A stretch of 64,000 nucleotides of DNA, from positions 372,001 through 436,000 of the forward strand of contig NZ_CACVAO010000001.1 in assembly GCF_902726645.1 (NCBI RefSeq), written 5' to 3'. The stretch's first letter is position 1. Each line of letters opens with the position of its first letter. Source of the stretch: Halobacillus ihumii (GTDB lineage Bacteria > Bacillota > Bacilli > Bacillales > Halobacillaceae). Of the stretch, positions 30,634 to 39,544 are shown one piece after another. Under the pieces are notes generated by a model, which saw only the letters and a list, made by a program, of their open reading frames with translations, ran no database searches and had not been told where the DNA came from. A program made the position numbers and the translations under genes.

Positions 30634-31398
30634 TTAGTCAGACCCTTCATCCACTTTCATGGCTTGAATCGGATCTAGATATTGCTCGTCCTTTTTAACC
30701 GCAAAGAAAAACTCTTTGGTTTCCCCTTCTGCCGGGTTTAACTGCGCAATTGCCTCTTGTGCTTCTATATGCTCGTATAAGTGAACATTGATGGAAGATA
30801 AAAACCCATAAATCGTGTTTGTTCCATCTTTATGCTGGACAATAATGGTTTTATTTGTTTGGTCATCATTCCCAGCAAATATGACAGTTCCTGACTTAAC
30901 TGCCTTTACAGCTGACCCGCCATCTGTTGTCATGACAATTCCTCGACCATGATTTTGAAAGGGTTTTGTAACTGTTCCATTCACTGGTAAAGCTAACTCC
31001 TTGCTCTGGTTTCCATCTTTAGACTGAACAAGTTGCAATGGGTCGCCGAACCGTTCGTTATACCAAGCAGTTACACTCGCAAATGGGAACTCCTCTTCAA
31101 GCTGGTTTACCACCCATGTTTCAGGTGCTGCAGTAATGGCCAAATTCGTTTTTTGACTAACGAACAACCCTGTAAATAACAAAACTGAACACATAACTTG
31201 TACACCTAAATAAGAAGAGCGTTTTTTACTAGGAGTCTTTCCTCTAAACCCTCCCGTTACGATGGGAGGGAATCCATGCATCTCTTCATCTTGTGGAGGT
31301 GCAATTCTTCTGCTGGTTGGGTCATGCCCCGCTGACTTCACTTTATGTTTTTTGCGTTGAGCTATACTTTTACGTACATAGTCAATGTTTCGATTCAC
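30634..31398 (-). CDS. spoIVFA: SpoIVFA, inhibitor and scaffold of SpoIVFB
   Basis: 254-residue membrane protein: basic N-terminal cytoplasmic part, one helix (about residues 63-83, YLGVQVMCSVLLFTGLFVS) and an extracytoplasmic LytM-like domain (GRGIVMTTDGGSAVKAVKSGTVIFAG, VQHKDGTNTIYGFL) lacking evident zinc ligands. The LytM-like fold is the cleavage target of SpoIVB in B. subtilis. A convincing sigma-E promoter precedes it, so spoIVFA-spoIVFB are mother-cell genes. Confidence 0.93.
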   Translation of the reverse strand: MNRNIDYVRKSIAQRKKHKVKSAGHDPTSRRIAPPQDEEMHGFPPIVTGGFRGKTPSKKRSSYLGVQVMCSVLLFTGLFVSQKTNLAITAAPETWVVNQLEEEFPFASVTAWYNERFGDPLQLVQSKDGNQSKELALPVNGTVTKPFQNHGRGIVMTTDGGSAVKAVKSGTVIFAGNDDQTNKTIIVQHKDGTNTIYGFLSSINVHLYEHIEAQEAIAQLNPAEGETKEFFFAVKKDEQYLDPIQAMKVDEGSD

Positions 31399-31430
31399 TC
31401 TAACCCCTTCTCTCTTCCATCTTTTCTATC

Positions 31431-31459
31431 ATTCTATGGGGAGGAAATCGTGAATATGA
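31431..31459 (-). promoter_or_regulatory. Sigma-E promoter of spoIVFA
   Basis: Minus strand: TCATATT (31453-31459), 14 bp, CATAGAAT (31431-31438). This matches the sigma-E consensus KMATATT-N14-CATACANT with a single mismatch and lies 33 bp before spoIVFA. B. subtilis spoIVF is known to be sigma-E dependent. Confidence 0.75.
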
Positions 31460-31523
31460 GTCGTTTGATTTCAACAAACGTATAATTTCTTTCAGGAAGG
31501 TCATGGGGTACTATAAATTCTCT

Positions 31524-31562
31524 TAAAAAAACGGCTTTCCAACACAATTGCTGGAAAGCCGT
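31524..31562 (-). terminator. Terminator after minD
   Basis: Minus strand: ACGGCTTTCCA pairs with TGGAAAGCCGT (11 bp), followed by TTTTTTT. It closes the mreBCD-minCD transcript just after minD. Confidence 0.9.
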
Positions 31563-31576
31563 TAATGTAACTGATG

Positions 31577-32374
31577 CTATACCCGTAAACCGAAGAAGCG
31601 TTTGACTTTGGCCATAAGAGTTAAATCTTCCTCTAGGCTTAGCAGCGGGACAGATTCCCCTAAGATTCGTCTCGCAATATTTCGATAAGCAAGCGACGAT
31701 TTTGTATTAGGCTGGAGCGCGACAGGTTCCCCTTTATTGGACCCTGTTATGACCGCATCATCATCGATCACAATGCCTAATAAGTCAATAGAAAGAATGT
31801 TGACAATTTCATCTACATCCAGCATATCGCCATTCTTCATTAAATGATTCCGAATTCGATTAATTACGAGCTTTGGAGGTTCAATATCCTCCTGCTCCAA
31901 TAACCCAATGATACGATCGGCATCGCGCACACTAGACTTCTCAGGCGTTGAAATGACGATGGCACGATCTGCACCAGATACCGCGTTTTTGTACCCCTGT
32001 TCGATTCCAGCAGGACAATCGATAATCACATAGTCATAATCTTGTTTTAATTCATCAACAATGGCTTTGATACCTTCTGGCGTAACTGCAGATTTGTCAG
32101 ATGTCTGAGCGGCCGGCAATAGATGAAGACAGTCAAAACGTTTATCGGTAATTAGGGCTTGTTTCGTTTTACAGCGTTCCTCCACTACATCTACAATATC
32201 GTAAATGATGCGATTCTCAAGCCCCATCACTACATCTAAGTTTCTAAGCCCAATGTCGGTGTCCACAAGGCATACTTTCTTATTCTGAAGAGCCAGAGCG
32301 GTTCCCAAATTAGCCGTAGTTGTTGTTTTACCAACTCCACCCTTTCCAGAAGTAATTACAATAGCCTCACCCAT
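31577..32374 (-). CDS. minD: Septum site-determining ATPase MinD
   Basis: Membrane-associated ParA/MinD ATPase that positions MinC and blocks polar division. 265 residues with deviant Walker A TSGKGGVGKTTTT, VDTDIGLRNLD, YVIIDCPAGIEQGY and a C-terminal amphipathic membrane-targeting helix (LMAKVKRFFGL). The start MGEAIVITSGKGG at 32374 overlaps the minC stop by 8 bp, with AAAGGAG upstream. Confidence 0.97.
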   Translation of the reverse strand: MGEAIVITSGKGGVGKTTTTANLGTALALQNKKVCLVDTDIGLRNLDVVMGLENRIIYDIVDVVEERCKTKQALITDKRFDCLHLLPAAQTSDKSAVTPEGIKAIVDELKQDYDYVIIDCPAGIEQGYKNAVSGADRAIVISTPEKSSVRDADRIIGLLEQEDIEPPKLVINRIRNHLMKNGDMLDVDEIVNILSIDLLGIVIDDDAVITGSNKGEPVALQPNTKSSLAYRNIARRILGESVPLLSLEEDLTLMAKVKRFFGLRV

Positions 32375-33053
32375 TAAGCATTCTCCTTTCAAAACTAGCC
32401 AAGTCCGGTCTTCTTCTCGTAACTTCCTGGAGGGAGTCGATTCGAATGCAGTCTTTCACTTCATCAATAAAGCCGCACTCCATGTAAACTCCCTCTGACT
32501 CATAATCAGGGGCGCGAGATAATTGATCCGCGATCCGAAGCTGATTAGGCTTCATGTAGGACGCTGCAATAATCGCCTCTTCATCACCTTCAGTCCCAGC
32601 ATGAGCCACCCCTCTTAAACGCCCCATAATAAAGATATTACCTGTAGCCATCACTTGTCCTCCAGGATTTACATCCCCGATTAATAACATGTCGCCACGG
32701 ACTTCAACGACTTGACCTGAGCGAATCGTTTTCAAAATAGGAGTGACTTCGGTATTTTCTTTCCATGCCAGCGCTTCTTTTTTTGTCATAACTTCCGATT
32801 CGATAGCTTCTACAACCAGCCTCTGTTTCTCACGAACAATTTCTTTTAAAGTTTCCTGTTGCTGCGTACTTAAATACCGTTTACCCAGCCGGATCGTAAC
32901 ACGGATCATGGGTTCATCATGATCCACTCCGTTAACGGAAAGCTTCTGTTCTAGTTCATGTATAATTGACTCAAATGAACATTGATCATTTAAGTTAAGA
33001 ATTAATCCATCTCTTGTCCCTTTTATCGTTACTATTTGACCGTTCACTGCCAC
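32367..33053 (-). CDS. minC: Septum site-determining protein MinC
   Basis: Division inhibitor acting on FtsZ with MinD. 228 residues: N-terminal domain (ITIKGTRDGLILNLNDQCSFESIIHEL) and C-terminal beta-helix (RSGQVVEVRGDMLLIGDVNPGGQVMATGNIFIMGRLRGVAHAG). It follows mreD by 42 bp and overlaps minD, consistent with the mre-min operon of Bacillus. Confidence 0.96.
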   Translation of the reverse strand: MAVNGQIVTIKGTRDGLILNLNDQCSFESIIHELEQKLSVNGVDHDEPMIRVTIRLGKRYLSTQQQETLKEIVREKQRLVVEAIESEVMTKKEALAWKENTEVTPILKTIRSGQVVEVRGDMLLIGDVNPGGQVMATGNIFIMGRLRGVAHAGTEGDEEAIIAASYMKPNQLRIADQLSRAPDYESEGVYMECGFIDEVKDCIRIDSLQEVTRRRPDLASFERRMLNG

Positions 33054-33095
33054 AAGCCCTCACCTCAAAGTCTTAAACAATTCTCCTTCTCTCTT

Positions 33096-33623
33096 CTACG
33101 CACTGGTTAACTCTTCTGACCATTGCTCTAAACGATTTTTCACACATGGATATAAAATGATGAAAAATATCATATTACCCGCCACTGTCGGAAGCAGACG
33201 CAATGTCGCGTAATTCCCCCATGAAATCGTCGTGACTTGTACGAAAGAATAGATCATGTACAACATTGTGTCAGCTAGAGCCACGCTAAGTATCGCTAAC
33301 AATGAAGCCACGATAAAGTTCGCATGAACTAATTCCTTTAACCCATGCAAAACATAGGCTGTCATCGCATATGTCGCCATATAAACTCCAAGCACTCCTG
33401 TATATACAACGTCAATTAACAGGCCAAAGATCATTCCATACCAAATGGCATGATATGTATGATCTTTATCGTAGAAAATAGCAATGATGACAATGAAGCA
33501 CAGTACCCAGTGAGGAGTAACAAGTAAATCTGAATATACAATATTGGCTGGTAATAAACTCATGGCCATCCCCTGTATAGCGAGGAGGATGAACAGTACT
33601 GCAGGGATTATATAACGCCTCAT
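33096..33623 (-). CDS. mreD: Rod shape-determining membrane protein MreD
   Basis: 175 residues with about five membrane helices, typical of MreD (YHAIWYGMIFGLLIDVVYTGVLGVYMATYAM is the family core). Part of the elongasome with MreB, MreC and RodA/PBP2. Its start overlaps the mreC stop by 4 bp. Confidence 0.94.
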   Translation of the reverse strand: MRRYIIPAVLFILLAIQGMAMSLLPANIVYSDLLVTPHWVLCFIVIIAIFYDKDHTYHAIWYGMIFGLLIDVVYTGVLGVYMATYAMTAYVLHGLKELVHANFIVASLLAILSVALADTMLYMIYSFVQVTTISWGNYATLRLLPTVAGNMIFFIILYPCVKNRLEQWSEELTSA

Positions 33624-34501
33624 TGTTGTTCTCCCCCACCTTGTTCTTCCTCCATAATAGTTTGCATGTCCCGATCAACGACCATGACGTGATTGATATC
33701 AAACAAGTCTGCAAAAGGTTCAACATATGCAGTTTTAGTTAAACCAAATTGATCGTTGACTACTTCATCGATCTTACCGATTCTAAGATTTTTAGGAAAA
33801 ACACCGCCAAGGCCAGAGGATATCACTACATCACCTTTTTTAAGCTCAACATCCTGTTTAATCCCCTCTAAGAGAAGACGCCCGCTTTCCCTGTCATATC
33901 CTTCAATTAAACCAAACACATTATCTTCACCTTCTCGAACAACCCATGAAGAAATTTTGTTCGAACGGTCAAAACCACTTAACAGCTGGACAGTGGAGTG
34001 GAAAGCACCTACAGACTTGATTTTACCTACCATGCCCTCACTCGTAATGACCGCCATATCTTTAGCCACTCCGTGTTCTTCTCCTCTATTGATAGTCATT
34101 TGTTCAAACCATCGCTCAGAACTGCGGGCGATGACAGTAGCTTGAATAGGGGTGTAACCACTTAATGATTCTGTTTTATCAATTGTTGCTCTTAATTCTT
34201 CATTTTCTTTTTTCAACTGCTGATTTTTTTGAATAAGTCCCTTATATTCAGCAAGACGCGATTTCAGAACTTCATTTTGTTCATAAACATGGAACATATC
34301 TTGAATATTGTTTGTGGTATTCGTTACTAATTGGATCGGCGAGTGAAAAATAGATTGAGCCCAGCCCACCGTATCCTGGATAAACTTTTCCGGAACAGTT
34401 AATTCAGTACGATCTCTCATTGAAAAACCTATAAGTACTACTAAGATGACGAAACCGATTAATACGGTCATTAGTCTCTTTTTGCGAATAAAAGAAGGCA
34501 T
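33620..34501 (-). CDS. mreC: Rod shape-determining protein MreC
   Basis: Bitopic protein (293 aa): short basic N-terminus, one helix (about 10-28), coiled coil (EVLKSRLAEYKGLIQKNQQLKKENEELRATID) and two beta domains (VAKDMAVITSEGMVGKIKSVG, LKKGDVVISSGLGGVFPKNLRIG). Connects MreB to peptidoglycan synthases outside the membrane. Between mreB and mreD. Confidence 0.97.
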   Translation of the reverse strand: MPSFIRKKRLMTVLIGFVILVVLIGFSMRDRTELTVPEKFIQDTVGWAQSIFHSPIQLVTNTTNNIQDMFHVYEQNEVLKSRLAEYKGLIQKNQQLKKENEELRATIDKTESLSGYTPIQATVIARSSERWFEQMTINRGEEHGVAKDMAVITSEGMVGKIKSVGAFHSTVQLLSGFDRSNKISSWVVREGEDNVFGLIEGYDRESGRLLLEGIKQDVELKKGDVVISSGLGGVFPKNLRIGKIDEVVNDQFGLTKTAYVEPFADLFDINHVMVVDRDMQTIMEEEQGGGEQQ

Positions 34502-34513
34502 AAAAGCGTCTCC

Positions 34514-35554
34514 TTATTCCGGTTTCGGGCGAGACGCTACATTAGGTTGAGATCTAAAATGCTGAATGTATTCCAGAGATTTTCCTGTACCTATTGCTAC
34601 ACAGTCTAGGGGCTCATCCGCTATGAAGACAGGCATGTTCGTTTCCTCGCTAATAATAGAGTCCATGTTATTTAGCAGAGCCCCGCCGCCCGTCAGGACG
34701 ATTCCACGCTCCATAATATCTGAAGCCAGCTCTGGTGGTGTTTTCTCCAGGGTATTCTTCACAGTTTCCACAATGGATTCTACTGTATCCTGAAGAGCGA
34801 CAACGATTTCTTCGGATTTAACGGTAATCGTTTTCGGCAGTCCACTCAACAGATCACGCCCGCGAATATCCATTTCTTCATAACTCTTAAAATTACCTGC
34901 ACCGCCAATTTCCATTTTTACTTCTTCCGCCGTTCTTTCTCCAATCATAAGGTTATACGTTTTACGGACATACTGAATAATCGCATCATCCATTTCATCA
35001 CCAGCCACTCGGATGGATTGGCTCGTTACAATCCCACCTAAAGAAATGATGGCTACTTCAGTCGTACCTCCCCCGATATCGACGACCATACTACCCGTCG
35101 GCTCCCATACAGGCATGCCTGCTCCAATTGCTGCAGCAAATGGCTCCGCAATGGGAAAAGCATCTTTTGCCCCTGCTTGCTTTGTTGCATCAATAACAGC
35201 TCGTTCTTCTACCATAGTAATGCCAGAGGGTACACAGACCATTACATTTGGCTTACTGGCAAACGTAGAACGTGTTTTTAAAGCCTGCTTAATATAATGC
35301 TTCATCATTTGAGCTGTTGTTTCATAGTCGGCAATAACCCCGTCTTTCATTGGTCGAACGACAGATATGTATCCGGGAGTACGCCCAATCATATTTCTTG
35401 CATCATTTCCTACCGCTTCAATATCTCCTGTATGAGCATTCTTCGCCACTACAGAAGGTTCTCGTAAAATAATTCCTTTATTTTTTAAAAAAACTAATGT
35501 ATTTGCAGTTCCCAGGTCAATTCCTAAATCTTGAGAAAACCCAAATAAACCCAA
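34514..35554 (-). CDS. mreB: Rod shape-determining actin homologue MreB
   Basis: Actin-like ATPase directing cylindrical wall synthesis. 346 residues with phosphate 1 [19 protein letters not shown], phosphate 2 [19 protein letters not shown] and adenosine motif [15 protein letters not shown]. Start assigned to the TTG at 35554 ([11 protein letters not shown]), with AAAGGGAG just upstream; the frame is open beyond it but lacks a ribosome site and family similarity. Confidence 0.96.
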   Translation of the reverse strand: MGLFGFSQDLGIDLGTANTLVFLKNKGIILREPSVVAKNAHTGDIEAVGNDARNMIGRTPGYISVVRPMKDGVIADYETTAQMMKHYIKQALKTRSTFASKPNVMVCVPSGITMVEERAVIDATKQAGAKDAFPIAEPFAAAIGAGMPVWEPTGSMVVDIGGGTTEVAIISLGGIVTSQSIRVAGDEMDDAIIQYVRKTYNLMIGERTAEEVKMEIGGAGNFKSYEEMDIRGRDLLSGLPKTITVKSEEIVVALQDTVESIVETVKNTLEKTPPELASDIMERGIVLTGGGALLNNMDSIISEETNMPVFIADEPLDCVAIGTGKSLEYIQHFRSQPNVASRPKPE

Positions 35555-35618
35555 TCTTATCTCCCTTTCTAAAACCCGTTTTACCAAACAGGAAGAACAT
35601 CTATTTTTTATGAGAAGA

Positions 35619-35654
35619 AGCGCCAATTATAAGATTATCCTTATAAATGGCGCT
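35619..35654 (-). terminator. Terminator after radC
   Basis: Stem AGCGCCA-TTATAAG (35619-35633) with CTTATAA-TGGCGCT (35640-35654), one internal A-A mismatch, six-base loop. It has only a modest T-rich tail on the minus strand (TCTTCTC). Confidence 0.65.
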
Positions 35655-35706
35655 CATATAGTTCATCAATTTAATTATACGAAAAATCATAGAAAATAGA
35701 TAGTGT

Positions 35707-36396
35707 TTACAAGTATCCTTTTTCTTTTAATGAAATGAACTTTCTGTCACCAATGACAAGATGATCTAATAATTCTATCCCAATCATCTTACCACATTCT
35801 TGCAATCTCCTGGTAACTTGAATGTCTTCCTGGGACGGGGTAGGGTCTCCAGAAGGATGGTTATGGGCACAAATAATTGAAGCAGCCGAACGTTTGACTG
35901 CTTCCTTAAAGACTTCACGCGGGTGTACGATCGAGGCGTTTAAACTTCCGATGAAAATCGTCTGGCGGTGGAGAACCTGGTTTTTCGTGTTCAAAAATAG
36001 AACGATAAAATGTTCCTGCTTTAATTCACGCATTTCTTCCATTACAAAATCGGCTCCATCTTCTGGACTACGAATTATATACCTTTCCACAGGTTTCATC
36101 TGCTGAATCCTTCGGCCAAGCTCAATTGCCGAAAGAATAAGAACTGCCTTAGCGGCCCCAATCCCTCGAATAGCCGTTAATTCTTCAATGGTCGCATCCT
36201 TTAACAGTATAACTCCTTCGAAATGAATCAACAGCCTCTGAGCAAGTGAGGTGACGGATTCTTGTTTCGTACCACTTCCGAGTAAAATAGCCAGCAGTTC
36301 TTGGTTCGATAACTGACCTGCTCCAAGTTCTATTAATCTTTCTCTCGGCCGATCCTCTCTGGGTATATCCTTAATCATGATACTTGTTTCAGCCAT
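35707..36396 (-). CDS. radC: RadC family protein (JAMM domain)
   Basis: About 229 residues: N-terminal helix-hairpin-helix (IEELTAIRGIGAAKAVLILSAIELGRR) and a C-terminal JAMM metalloprotease-like domain with HNHPSGDPTPSQED. Once thought to be a repair protein; actual function is unresolved. Start placed at MAETSIMIKDIP; an in-frame ATG nine codons upstream is possible. Located between maf and mreB as in Bacillus. Confidence 0.92.
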   Translation of the reverse strand: MAETSIMIKDIPREDRPRERLIELGAGQLSNQELLAILLGSGTKQESVTSLAQRLLIHFEGVILLKDATIEELTAIRGIGAAKAVLILSAIELGRRIQQMKPVERYIIRSPEDGADFVMEEMRELKQEHFIVLFLNTKNQVLHRQTIFIGSLNASIVHPREVFKEAVKRSAASIICAHNHPSGDPTPSQEDIQVTRRLQECGKMIGIELLDHLVIGDRKFISLKEKGYL

Positions 36397-36441
36397 TGAC
36401 ACTTCACATCCCTTCTTATCCATTCCTCAAAAGAAAGGTGC

Positions 36442-37008
36442 TCAGCCAGGCGTGATCTTAAAGGCGGCCAGCTCCCTCGTTAATCTGGAAATTGGTAACC
36501 CGACAATATTAAAATAGTCTCCTTCAATTTTTTCTACTAGAAGTGCTCCTGAACCTTGAATACCATATCCTCCGGCTTTGTCCAACGATTCCTGCTTGCT
36601 TAAATACCATTCAATCTGATCATGCGACAATGTCCAAAAATTTACGTTTGTACTCGCTGCGAAGGAAACCCAGAGACGACTGTCCCTAATCGAGACACCT
36701 GTATAGACTTTATGACAATTCCCACTCAATTGCTTCAACATAGAATAGGCCTCATCTTCGTTCTTAGGTTTGCCTATCAATTGACCACCCATATAAACAA
36801 TTGTGTCGGCCGTCACCACCACTTCGTTTGGCGAACGTGAAATGGCTTCATTCTTCTGTTCTGCAAGGTTCTGTACAACATCTTCTGGCTTCAAATCTTC
36901 TGAAATCACTTCATTTACTGAACTTGAGCGAACTTCAAAAGAAAAACCAGCTTGTAACAGAAGGTCTTTCCTTCGAGGTGAAGCCGAGCCTAATATAAGG
37001 TCAGGCAA
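36442..37008 (-). CDS. maf: Maf-type nucleotide pyrophosphatase
   Basis: 188 residues with LILGSASPRRKDLLLQAGF, VVTADTIVYMGGQLIGKPKNEDEA and the C-terminal EGDYFNIVGLPISRL. Maf proteins hydrolyse non-canonical dTTP/UTP-type nucleotides; in B. subtilis Maf affects septum formation in excess. It precedes radC by 45 bp. Confidence 0.95.
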   Translation of the reverse strand: MPDLILGSASPRRKDLLLQAGFSFEVRSSSVNEVISEDLKPEDVVQNLAEQKNEAISRSPNEVVVTADTIVYMGGQLIGKPKNEDEAYSMLKQLSGNCHKVYTGVSIRDSRLWVSFAASTNVNFWTLSHDQIEWYLSKQESLDKAGGYGIQGSGALLVEKIEGDYFNIVGLPISRLTRELAAFKITPG

Positions 37009-37175
37009 AGAGGCACTTCCTTTCTTTTGAGGTACTCATAGTTTACACAAAAACAAGTCTGCATAAGATAGTCTGCTTTCAATTTATGACAGCTCATATC
37101 TAAGGAGAAATAGTCAATTTCATAGGTGAAGGTTGATTTTTTAAACAGCTAAAGGAATTACTGTTCTGATTATTA

Positions 37176-38021
37176 CTATTTTTTCATTTGCTCAAGAGCC
37201 TGTGCAAACCTAAGCCAGACAACCCCATTTTCTCCCTCATTTGCCCACACTTTTAAAGCATTAGTGAAATCTCCATCTGCATGTTCTGTTTCTTGCCAAG
37301 CCGTCAGGAGCTGCTCCCTTTCCTCCACAGGCACATCAGCAAAAGACTTTCCTTCCAGATGTTGTACGATCGTATTCACCACAGAAGACTGCGCCTCAGA
37401 AACTTCCACACTTCCCGCTGAAACGGACCATGTTTTCGTGTATGTTGGGATGTCATCAGCTGAAAGTTCGGCTGCAATCAGTTCAACTTCTGCTTGATTC
37501 GCTCCACTCCCTGCAAGTAAATAAAATTGAGAATCGCGTTTCCATATAACAGACGGCAAAGATTGTTCCGTTAAATTTGCTTGCCACTCATTGGCTTTAC
37601 CTTCAGTTGAAAAAACACCAGCTTGGACGATTAGTTTATCTAATTCAGGAAAATCAACAGGGACAGTGTCTGCAGGTGCGGGTTGCACAGCGTTAGTGTC
37701 TGCATTGGCTGCTCCGCTAGTTGGACTTGTTTCATCTGTAACAGATACAAACATCCGCAATAATAAAAAACCAAGCGCTAAACTAATCACCAATGCTGTA
37801 ACGATAGATAGTCCTATATTTTTCATAAACGGCGGGCCGCTGGATTTCTTTCCTTTATGCGGCATTTCATGTACATGCATTTGCGTCGGTTCTCCCCAAT
37901 AATCATAGGAGTCTTTAGCATTGGTGGAAGCTGCCTGTTCTTTTTTAGCTTGAACGATTTCCTGTTTAATCGGATCTTCTTTTTTTCGTAACGAAATAGA
38001 GATTTTATTATTTCGGCTCAT
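37176..38021 (-). CDS. spoIIB: SPOR-domain protein SpoIIB-like
   Basis: 281 residues: hydrophilic basic N-terminus, one membrane helix (about residues 70-92, IGLSIVTALVISLALGFLLL), an Ala/Thr/Pro linker and a SPOR-like domain (FPELDKLIVQAGVFSTEGKANEWQANLTEQSLPSVIWKRDSQFYLLAGSG). In B. subtilis SpoIIB acts in engulfment and septal peptidoglycan thinning. Assignment is by architecture and position between maf and comC; sequence conservation in this family is low. Confidence 0.78.
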   Translation of the reverse strand: MSRNNKISISLRKKEDPIKQEIVQAKKEQAASTNAKDSYDYWGEPTQMHVHEMPHKGKKSSGPPFMKNIGLSIVTALVISLALGFLLLRMFVSVTDETSPTSGAANADTNAVQPAPADTVPVDFPELDKLIVQAGVFSTEGKANEWQANLTEQSLPSVIWKRDSQFYLLAGSGANQAEVELIAAELSADDIPTYTKTWSVSAGSVEVSEAQSSVVNTIVQHLEGKSFADVPVEEREQLLTAWQETEHADGDFTNALKVWANEGENGVVWLRFAQALEQMKK

Positions 38022-38117
38022 TCTATATCACTCCTGCTAGGGTTTCTACCAACCCTATCACAGGGATTATAAAAAACTAGCTGAATTTTGTCATGTGTCT
38101 TTCGACAAGTTTCCCTG

Positions 38118-38876
38118 TTAGAGAAAGAACCTATTTATATACCATTCCATCATTTTTGCACCGGAAAAAAATGAAATAAGAGTGCCGGCAGCGATAAAAG
38201 GGCCGAAAGGAAAAGGTTGATGTCTGGATATCAAACCAGAACGAAGAAGAACGGAGCAAACTATTGCGCCCATTACAATAGCTGAGAAGAAAGCGACGAG
38301 TAACAGCTTTGTGCCTAAAGCGAATCCAACTAAGCCAAGCAATTTCATGTCTCCGCCTCCCATCCCTCCGCGACTTAACATAATAATCATAGCAGTCCCA
38401 ATCAGACCAACTGAAGCACCCAATAGAGAACCCCACCAAGATCCTGATGGTACGGATATTCGATAGACCATGATCAAAACAAAAAAGAAACCAAGGACGT
38501 TATCTGGGATAATCATATAATTCAAGTCACTCACAATAATGATATGAAGCAATGAGAGCAGTAATAGAGCTAAAACTAACCTGGGTTGAAAACCTAACAG
38601 AATATAACTAAACATAAATGAGATGCCACTGGTACATTCCATTAGCGGATAAAGAAGAGGGATTCTCTGTTTACAGTAACGGCAGCGGGCGCCGAGGAAG
38701 AGGTAAGAAATGAGGGGGATAAGATCAAACCAGGATAATGAGTGAAGACACTTTGGACAATATGAGCGCTTTCGTTTAAGAAATTCTCTTTTTGGAACAC
38801 GCAAACCGACAACATTGAAAAAAGAACCAAACAATAGGCCAAGTACTAAAAAGTAAAAGCTAAAAACAATGGTCAT
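38118..38876 (-). CDS. comC: Prepilin peptidase ComC
   Basis: Type IV prepilin leader peptidase/methylase (A24 family), 252 residues with about seven helices. It has the two zinc Cys pairs (CPKCLHS, CRYCKQR) and the catalytic aspartates in SDLNYMIIPDNVLG and GGGDMKLLG. It processes ComG pseudopilins for DNA uptake. Downstream of folC and the GGDEF remnant. Confidence 0.95.
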   Translation of the reverse strand: MTIVFSFYFLVLGLLFGSFFNVVGLRVPKREFLKRKRSYCPKCLHSLSWFDLIPLISYLFLGARCRYCKQRIPLLYPLMECTSGISFMFSYILLGFQPRLVLALLLLSLLHIIIVSDLNYMIIPDNVLGFFFVLIMVYRISVPSGSWWGSLLGASVGLIGTAMIIMLSRGGMGGGDMKLLGLVGFALGTKLLLVAFFSAIVMGAIVCSVLLRSGLISRHQPFPFGPFIAAGTLISFFSGAKMMEWYINRFFL

Positions 38877-38962
38877 TATGCTTACACCTTTTTCTATTTA
38901 ATTTTTATAAGGAAACTTTTTTTATGACGATGTTTTCCGAAAAACGATGATTCTCATGAAGT

Positions 38963-38996
38963 ACAAACGGTTGAATAACGTTATTCAACCGTTTGT
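38963..38996. repeat. Perfect 34-bp palindrome overlapping the end of the GGDEF ORF
   Basis: Arms 38963-38979 and 38980-38996, centre AACGTT. The stop codon and last codons of the GGDEF reading frame lie inside it. No clear T run on either strand follows, so it is a weak terminator candidate or another cruciform-forming element. Confidence 0.6.
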
Positions 38997-39463
38997 CTCA
39001 TATTTTCATAGCCAGTCACACGATTACGGCCGCTCTGTTTTGCTCCAACATACATTGCCCTGTCTGCCAACCTCGTTATTTCAATAAGTTCCTCACAGTG
39101 ATCCGGATATGTCGCTACTCCTATACTCGCGGTAATATGTAATTTCTTTGGAGTTGGTTCGCTTAACATATGAGCGTGGGAAAGAAAAGATTCTCCCCTG
39201 ATAGCCTCACGAATCTTCTCGCCAAGACGAAGCACCCTCTCTGTGGAGCATTGAGGCAGCAATATAACAAACTCTTCTCCACCATAATGGGCTACAATAC
39301 CTTGAGAACTAACTGCATTTATTAACCGCTCTCCAAGCTGACAAAGAATCTCATTGCCGCTTTCATGCCCATATGTATCATTGATGGATTTAAAATGATC
39401 AATATCAAGTAAGATCAATGAAGCCGGTTCTTTGATCTGAACCTCTGCAAATTTAGTGGACAT
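38981..39463 (-). pseudogene. Truncated GGDEF-domain (diguanylate cyclase) gene, probable remnant
   Basis: 160 residues covering most of a GGDEF domain: LDIDHFKSINDTYGHESGNEIL, YGGEEFVILLP (signature GGEEF, active form) and ASIGVATYPDHCEELIEITRLADRAMYVGAKQSGRNRV. The usual first helix of the domain is missing from the ATG-initiated protein. The frame upstream of the ATG still encodes DNYRFFEKYIAE, matching the canonical L-x-N-x-R-x-F start, but is preceded by a TAG at 39500-39502. No ribosome site precedes the ATG and no sensor domain is encoded. Most likely a broken remnant of a longer cyclase between folC and comC, though a stand-alone short protein cannot be excluded. Confidence 0.65.
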
Positions 39464-39544
39464 TTCTGCAATATATTTTTCAAAAAAACGATAGTTATCC
39501 TACATTGGGCGTTTCAGATTAATATAGTACCATACAAGGAGTTA

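Noticed and set aside
38877..38960. ComK boxes upstream of comC
   Set aside because: The region is AT-rich but no pair of AAAA-N5-TTTT boxes at proper spacing was found.
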